This document shows, piece after piece, positions 15,640 through 18,649 of a DNA stretch of 18,649 bases. The DNA is from Rhodoferax sp. UBA5149 (lineage in GTDB: Bacteria > Pseudomonadota > Gammaproteobacteria > Burkholderiales > Burkholderiaceae_C), in assembly GCF_002413825.1 (NCBI RefSeq), contig NZ_DHXT01000033.1, positions 1-18,649 on the forward strand, in the 5' to 3' direction. The position numbers and the translations under genes were made by a program. A model generated the notes under the pieces. The model was not told the origin of the DNA and searched no databases. It saw only the letters and a program-made list of their open reading frames with translations. Position 1 is the stretch's first letter. Every line of letters starts with the position of its first letter.

Positions 15640-16077
15640 TCAGAGGCGTTGCGCGAGGGTCCAGAGCACGATGTCGGCGGCGCCCATGGCGCCGGCCTGG
15701 CGTGCCACTTCGCGCCCGTTGGCAAACAGGGCCAGGGTCGGAATGCTGCGGATATTGAAGCGCGCGCCCAGCTGCGGCGACGCTTCGGTATCGACCTTGA
15801 CCAGCCGCACCTTGGGCTCCAGCTGCGCGGCCGCCTGCTCAAAAGCCGGCGCCATCTGGCGACAGGGTCCGCACCACGGCGCCCAAAAGTCCACCAGCAC
15901 CGGAATCTGGCTGCGGTTGATGTGACGGTCGAAATTGGTCTCGTCCAAGGCCAGCGAATGCGCCACGAACAGCGGTTTATGGCAGCTGCCGCAATCCGGC
16001 GCCTGAGCCAAGTCGTCGCGACGCACCCGGTTGGTGGTGTGGCAATGGGGACAAACAATGTGCAGGGAATCGCTCAT
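15640..16077 (-). CDS. trxC: Thioredoxin 2 (TrxC)
   Basis: This 145-residue cytoplasmic disulfide reductase has the N-terminal zinc finger of thioredoxin 2: C9-x2-C12 and C29-x2-C32. The thioredoxin fold follows with active site WCGPC (68–72) and the cis-proline segment 'IRSIPT'. It reduces protein disulfides and in E. coli is linked to oxidative stress. ATG 16077 was chosen because AAAGGTAG precedes it by a good distance; the frame is open eight codons further. It is 64 bases after the methyltransferase gene and about 90 before the cupin. It is not obviously related to sugar use. I saw no OxyR site I could defend. Confidence 0.95.
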   Translation of the reverse strand: MSDSLHIVCPHCHTTNRVRRDDLAQAPDCGSCHKPLFVAHSLALDETNFDRHINRSQIPVLVDFWAPWCGPCRQMAPAFEQAAAQLEPKVRLVKVDTEASPQLGARFNIRSIPTLALFANGREVARQAGAMGAADIVLWTLAQRL

Positions 16078-16141
16078 GGGGGCTACCTTTCTGACTCGCA
16101 CATGGCGCTCAAACCGGCGGACTTCAAGCCCTTGTCACGAA

Positions 16142-17296
16142 CTACAGCGTGTGCGTGCGGTCGCCGTAGGAGAAACCGATAGCGTCCCACGGCTCGCCCT
16201 GGTACAGGCCAATGACCTTGAACAGCTCACCCATTTCATGCTCCAGGATCAGCCTTTGCGCCTGCACCCGCGCCGCCAGAGAAGCGGCATCCATCTTGGG
16301 CCCGAGGCCGCAATTGATCAAAAACCGCGCCTGCGTGCAATAGCCCAGCACGTTCAAGCCCGCCTCCTGGGCGGCCAGGGCAATACCGGTGAAGTTGACG
16401 TGGGCGGTGATGTCTTTGAGCCCCACATCCGCCAAGGGGTCGGGGTCGGAGCGGTGGCTGCGGTGGCACATTACCGTGCCCATGTGGCGCTGCGGGTGGT
16501 AGTACTCATGCTCGGGAAAGCCGTAGTCAACAAAGAAGGCAGCGCCGAGCGTCAGTTTGTCGGCCAGCGTGCGCATAAAGGATTCGGCCTGCGGGTGGAT
16601 TTCGGTCACATAGTCGTGATCACTGTCGATCTCCACCGGGGGGCGCAACGCCGTGGGGCGGTCTTGCCAGGCCAGGGCGGGTGCGACGTCGAGCTCGCCC
16701 CCCGCCGACGCCGGGCCCACGACCACGCCGCGCTCATGCCAGACGCCGTCCACCCGGGCCAGCAGCTTCACCGGCATGGCATCCAGCACCTCATTGCCGA
16801 CCACCACGCCTTGCAGGGTGTCGGGCAGCGCACTGACCCAGTGCACGAGGTGGGCGTACTTTTCCAGTTTTTTCTGCTGACGCGCGCGCAAGCTGCCCGA
16901 CAAATCAACAATGCAATAGCGCTGCACCGGGATACCCAGCGCCTCCAGCGTTTGCAGCAGCTGCAGCGCGAGCGCGCCGGAGCCGGCGCCAAACTCCCAG
17001 ACCTCGCTGGTTTGCGTCACCTGCAAGGCCTGCGCCACCTGGGCCGCCAGCGTCTGGCCAAACAGCGGTGTCATCTCGGGGGCGGTCACAAAGTCGCTGC
17101 CGGCCACCGGCACGCCCGCCTGCAGCGCATACGGCAGGGTGCCGAATTTGGCGCTGTCGTTGGCGTAATAGCCCAGGCCCGGCGTGTACAAAGCCAGCGC
17201 CATGAAGGCATCAAAGCCGATCCAGCCGCCCTGTGCGGCAATGGCCTGCGCAATGTGGCTGGAGAGGGCGCTCGTTAAACTGTGGGGTATTTTCAT
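16142..17296 (-). CDS. MidA/NDUFAF7-family SAM-dependent methyltransferase
   Basis: This 384-residue protein belongs to the COG1565 (DUF185) family, whose mitochondrial member methylates an arginine of a complex I subunit. Visible landmarks are 'YTPGLGYY' near residue 37, 'SDFVTAPEMTPLFG' near 67–80, the SAM-binding 'EFGAGSGALAL' near 100, 'VVGNEVLDAMPV' and 'FFVDYGFPEHEYYHP'. The bacterial substrate is not established to my knowledge. ATG 17296 was chosen; a GTG immediately before it is possible. AGG lies five bases upstream of the ATG. Only 20 bases separate it from the divergent SDR start, so the two promoters must overlap each other or the opposite gene. Confidence 0.9.
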   Translation of the reverse strand: MKIPHSLTSALSSHIAQAIAAQGGWIGFDAFMALALYTPGLGYYANDSAKFGTLPYALQAGVPVAGSDFVTAPEMTPLFGQTLAAQVAQALQVTQTSEVWEFGAGSGALALQLLQTLEALGIPVQRYCIVDLSGSLRARQQKKLEKYAHLVHWVSALPDTLQGVVVGNEVLDAMPVKLLARVDGVWHERGVVVGPASAGGELDVAPALAWQDRPTALRPPVEIDSDHDYVTEIHPQAESFMRTLADKLTLGAAFFVDYGFPEHEYYHPQRHMGTVMCHRSHRSDPDPLADVGLKDITAHVNFTGIALAAQEAGLNVLGYCTQARFLINCGLGPKMDAASLAARVQAQRLILEHEMGELFKVIGLYQGEPWDAIGFSYGDRTHTL

Positions 17297-17316
17297 CACG
17301 CCTGAATTGTCCCCGA

Positions 17317-18111
17317 ATGTCCTCCCCCGCTCCCCCCCGCACGGTTCTTGTCACTGGCGCCGCCAAACGGCTGGGGCGTGAAATCGCCCTCGCCCTGGCG
17401 AAAGACGGCTGGCGCGTCGCGGTGCATTACCGGGATTCACTTGAAGACGCTACAAAAACAGTAGCTGACTGCGCACAATTGGCGGGGGCTAGCGCCGCTT
17501 TTCGTGCAAATCTAACGAATGAGACAGCGGTCCGGAAATTGCTGCCGCAAGTCATTGCCGAATTTGGCCGGGTCGACGCCGTGGTCAACAGCGCCTCCAC
17601 TTTTGAGCACGATACGGCCGCTACCTTCAGCTTTGCCGCCATGGAAAAACACCTGCGCAGCAACACCGGCGCCGCCATTCTGCTGGCGCAGGCGCTGCAT
17701 TCGCATGTGCTCAAGCGCGATGGGGCCGCCAGCGCGCAGGCGCGCCGACCATTGGGCGTGGTGGTGAATCTGCTGGACCAGAAGCTGTGGAACCAAAACC
17801 CCGATTTCTTCAGCTACACGCTGTCCAAAGCCGCGCTGGAAGCCGCCACCACCATGCTGGCCATGGCGCTCAGCCCGCAGCTTCGCGTCGTCGGCGTGGC
17901 CCCCGGCCTGACGCTGACCAGCCACCTGCTGACTCCTGAAAAATTTGAAACCCTGCACCAGCTCTCGCCGCTGGGCCGCTCGTCAACGCCGGCCGATGTG
18001 GCCGCCACGGTGAAGTTTGCGATGGAGAACCAGTCCATCACCGGCACCACGATTCTGGTCGATGGCGGCCAGCACCTGATGAAATTCGAGCGCGATTTCT
18101 CCATGCTGTGA
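17317..18111 (+). CDS. Pteridine reductase/FolM-like short-chain dehydrogenase
   Basis: This 264-residue NAD(P)H-dependent SDR has the Rossmann motif 'VTGAAKRLGRE'. Its arginine at residue 18 (TGxxxRxG, 13–20) is the hallmark of pteridine reductases and FolM. 'VVNSAS' replaces the common NNAG, and the catalytic pair is Y167/K171 in 'SYTLSKAAL'. The gene directly precedes folB, which strengthens a role in reducing dihydropterins (dihydromonapterin or dihydrofolate). The start was set at the ATG just before the first β-strand; the frame is open earlier, within the opposing gene. Residues 45–62 ('ATKTVADCAQLAGASAAF') come from a repeat-like segment with aberrant codon use. A generic SDR of other specificity is possible. 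Confidence 0.88.
   Translation: MSSPAPPRTVLVTGAAKRLGREIALALAKDGWRVAVHYRDSLEDATKTVADCAQLAGASAAFRANLTNETAVRKLLPQVIAEFGRVDAVVNSASTFEHDTAATFSFAAMEKHLRSNTGAAILLAQALHSHVLKRDGAASAQARRPLGVVVNLLDQKLWNQNPDFFSYTLSKAALEAATTMLAMALSPQLRVVGVAPGLTLTSHLLTPEKFETLHQLSPLGRSSTPADVAATVKFAMENQSITGTTILVDGGQHLMKFERDFSML
17449..17502 (+). repeat. Repeat-like element inside the FolM-like SDR gene (copy 2)
   Basis: This 54-base segment begins with a perfect hairpin, GCTAC-N7-GTAGC, and carries 'CTGCGCA' and 'GGGGGCTAGCGCC' further on. It aligns ungapped to 14435–14382 on the other strand and lies in the same codon phase. Only 7 of its 18 codons end in G or C, with ACA, AAA and GTA codons in an otherwise strongly GC-ending gene. 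The low third-position GC continues a few codons further (to about 17520). Confidence 0.5.
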
Positions 18112-18152
18112 CGCCCTGCAGCGAACCCACCCCCTATTTACCGTGCCCCACC

Positions 18153-18524
18153 ATGCCCCACACTTTTGGTAATCAGACCCTGACGCTCACCGGTTTGCGT
18201 TTTAACGCCAACCTGGGGATTCTGGAGCTCGAAAAAACCGCGCCGCAGCCGATTCAGGTCGATGCCGAGCTCAGCCTGGGCAAGCAGCCGCTGCTGCCGA
18301 TTGATGACGACATCCACCACGTGCTGGACTACCGCAAGGTGCGCCAGATCATCATCAACGAGTGCACCGCCGAACACGTGAATCTGCTGGAGAGCCTGAT
18401 CGGAAAACTGGCCAACCGGCTGATGCAGTTGCCCGGCGTGCTGGGCGTGCGCGTGAAGATTGCCAAACTGGAAATCTTTGACGACTGCGAAGTCGCCATC
18501 CGCGTCGAAACCGGCCAGTGGTGA
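18153..18524 (+). CDS. folB: Dihydroneopterin aldolase
   Basis: This 123-residue enzyme of folate biosynthesis converts 7,8-dihydroneopterin to 6-hydroxymethyl-dihydropterin and glycolaldehyde. The N-terminal strand and turn 'LTGLRFNANLGILELEK', the 'YRKVRQII' helix, 'LLESLIGKLANRLM' and the late 'VRVKIAKLEIF' strand with the likely catalytic lysine match FolB. The frame is open back to a GTG at 18108 that overlaps the preceding stop codon. That would add 15 proline-rich residues absent from the family, so ATG 18153 is preferred, although it has no clear ribosome site. It follows the FolM-like reductase, which uses related pterins, and precedes ttcA by 14 bases. Confidence 0.9.
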   Translation: MPHTFGNQTLTLTGLRFNANLGILELEKTAPQPIQVDAELSLGKQPLLPIDDDIHHVLDYRKVRQIIINECTAEHVNLLESLIGKLANRLMQLPGVLGVRVKIAKLEIFDDCEVAIRVETGQW

Positions 18525-18538
18525 CAGGAGAAAAGAAT

Positions 18539-18649
18539 ATGAATGCAGTCTGGATTGAAAACGAGGTCGTTCCGTTGGCAAAAGAACTCAAGAAGGAAGT
18601 CAAAATCGAGCACGAAATCAACAAGCTGGAAAAACGCCTGTGCCATCAA
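18539..18649 (+). CDS. ttcA: tRNA 2-thiocytidine biosynthesis protein TtcA, N-terminal fragment
   Basis: Only the first 37 codons are inside the window. The peptide begins 'MNAVWIENEV' and ends 'INKLEKRLCHQ', which matches the N-terminal helix of betaproteobacterial TtcA just ahead of the 'GxAIxDFNMIEEGDR' region expected next. TtcA is an iron–sulfur enzyme that thiolates cytidine 32 of some tRNAs. A strong AGGAG (18526–18530) sits eight bases before the ATG. The PP-loop (SGGKDS) and cysteine motifs lie beyond the edge and could not be checked. Confidence 0.85.
   Translation, partial: MNAVWIENEVVPLAKELKKEVKIEHEINKLEKRLCHQ

Noticed and set aside
14109..15758. 549-codon plus-strand open frame spanning the kinase and cupin genes
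   Set aside because: It crosses two well-supported minus-strand genes and their gap, with no family resemblance.
1..18649. CRISPR arrays, tRNA or rRNA genes, transposases, attachment sites
   Set aside because: I looked through the window for regularly spaced repeats, tRNA-like sequence and transposase motifs and saw none.

Overview
The window is GC-rich, densely coding DNA from a Gram-negative bacterium, most likely a betaproteobacterium of the order Burkholderiales (Comamonadaceae-like, for example near Rhodoferax or Polaromonas). That placement is inference from the high third-position GC, the folB–ttcA pairing, the form of the TtcA N-terminus and a short repeat resembling ones I recall from that family. 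No tRNA, rRNA, insertion sequence, phage gene or CRISPR array was seen.

Region 1 (1–6264) is a divergent pair of large signalling proteins. The minus-strand gene is a membrane sensor with alternating PAS and GAF domains, cut by the left edge. The plus-strand gene is a soluble four-PAS protein with GGDEF and EAL domains whose key motifs are intact (c-di-GMP turnover). A 316-bp gap separates their starts.

Region 2 (6368–8519) is a TctD/TctE-type two-component system: an OmpR-family response regulator followed by its sensor kinase. It ends exactly where the sugar transporter operon ends on the other strand, with no bases between the two stop codons.

Region 3 (8520–15548, minus strand) is a sugar-uptake and activation cluster. 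In transcription order it has a stand-alone mannose-6-phosphate-isomerase-type cupin, a ROK sugar kinase, a GtsA-like periplasmic binding protein, a LamB-type porin, two permeases (GtsB/GtsC-like) and a MalK/UgpC/GtsD-type ATPase. The inferred flow is porin, binding protein, ABC importer, phosphorylation to hexose-6-phosphate, then isomerisation. A strong intrinsic terminator between the porin and the permeases probably sets a high ratio of binding protein and porin to membrane components. The leader ahead of the binding-protein gene holds a perfect AT-rich palindrome and a hairpin just before the Shine-Dalgarno.

Region 4 (15640–18649) is housekeeping: trxC (thioredoxin 2) and a MidA-type methyltransferase on the minus strand, then on the plus strand a pteridine-reductase/FolM-like SDR, folB and the start of ttcA.

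The most interesting signal is a 54-base repeat-like segment that occurs inside two unrelated genes, the ROK kinase and the FolM-like SDR. Both copies are in the same orientation and the same codon phase, and both have codon use unlike the surrounding genes. A degenerate third copy may lie upstream of the GGDEF–EAL gene. This looks like a short palindromic element domesticated in-frame into proteins, analogous to the palindromic elements of Rickettsia.
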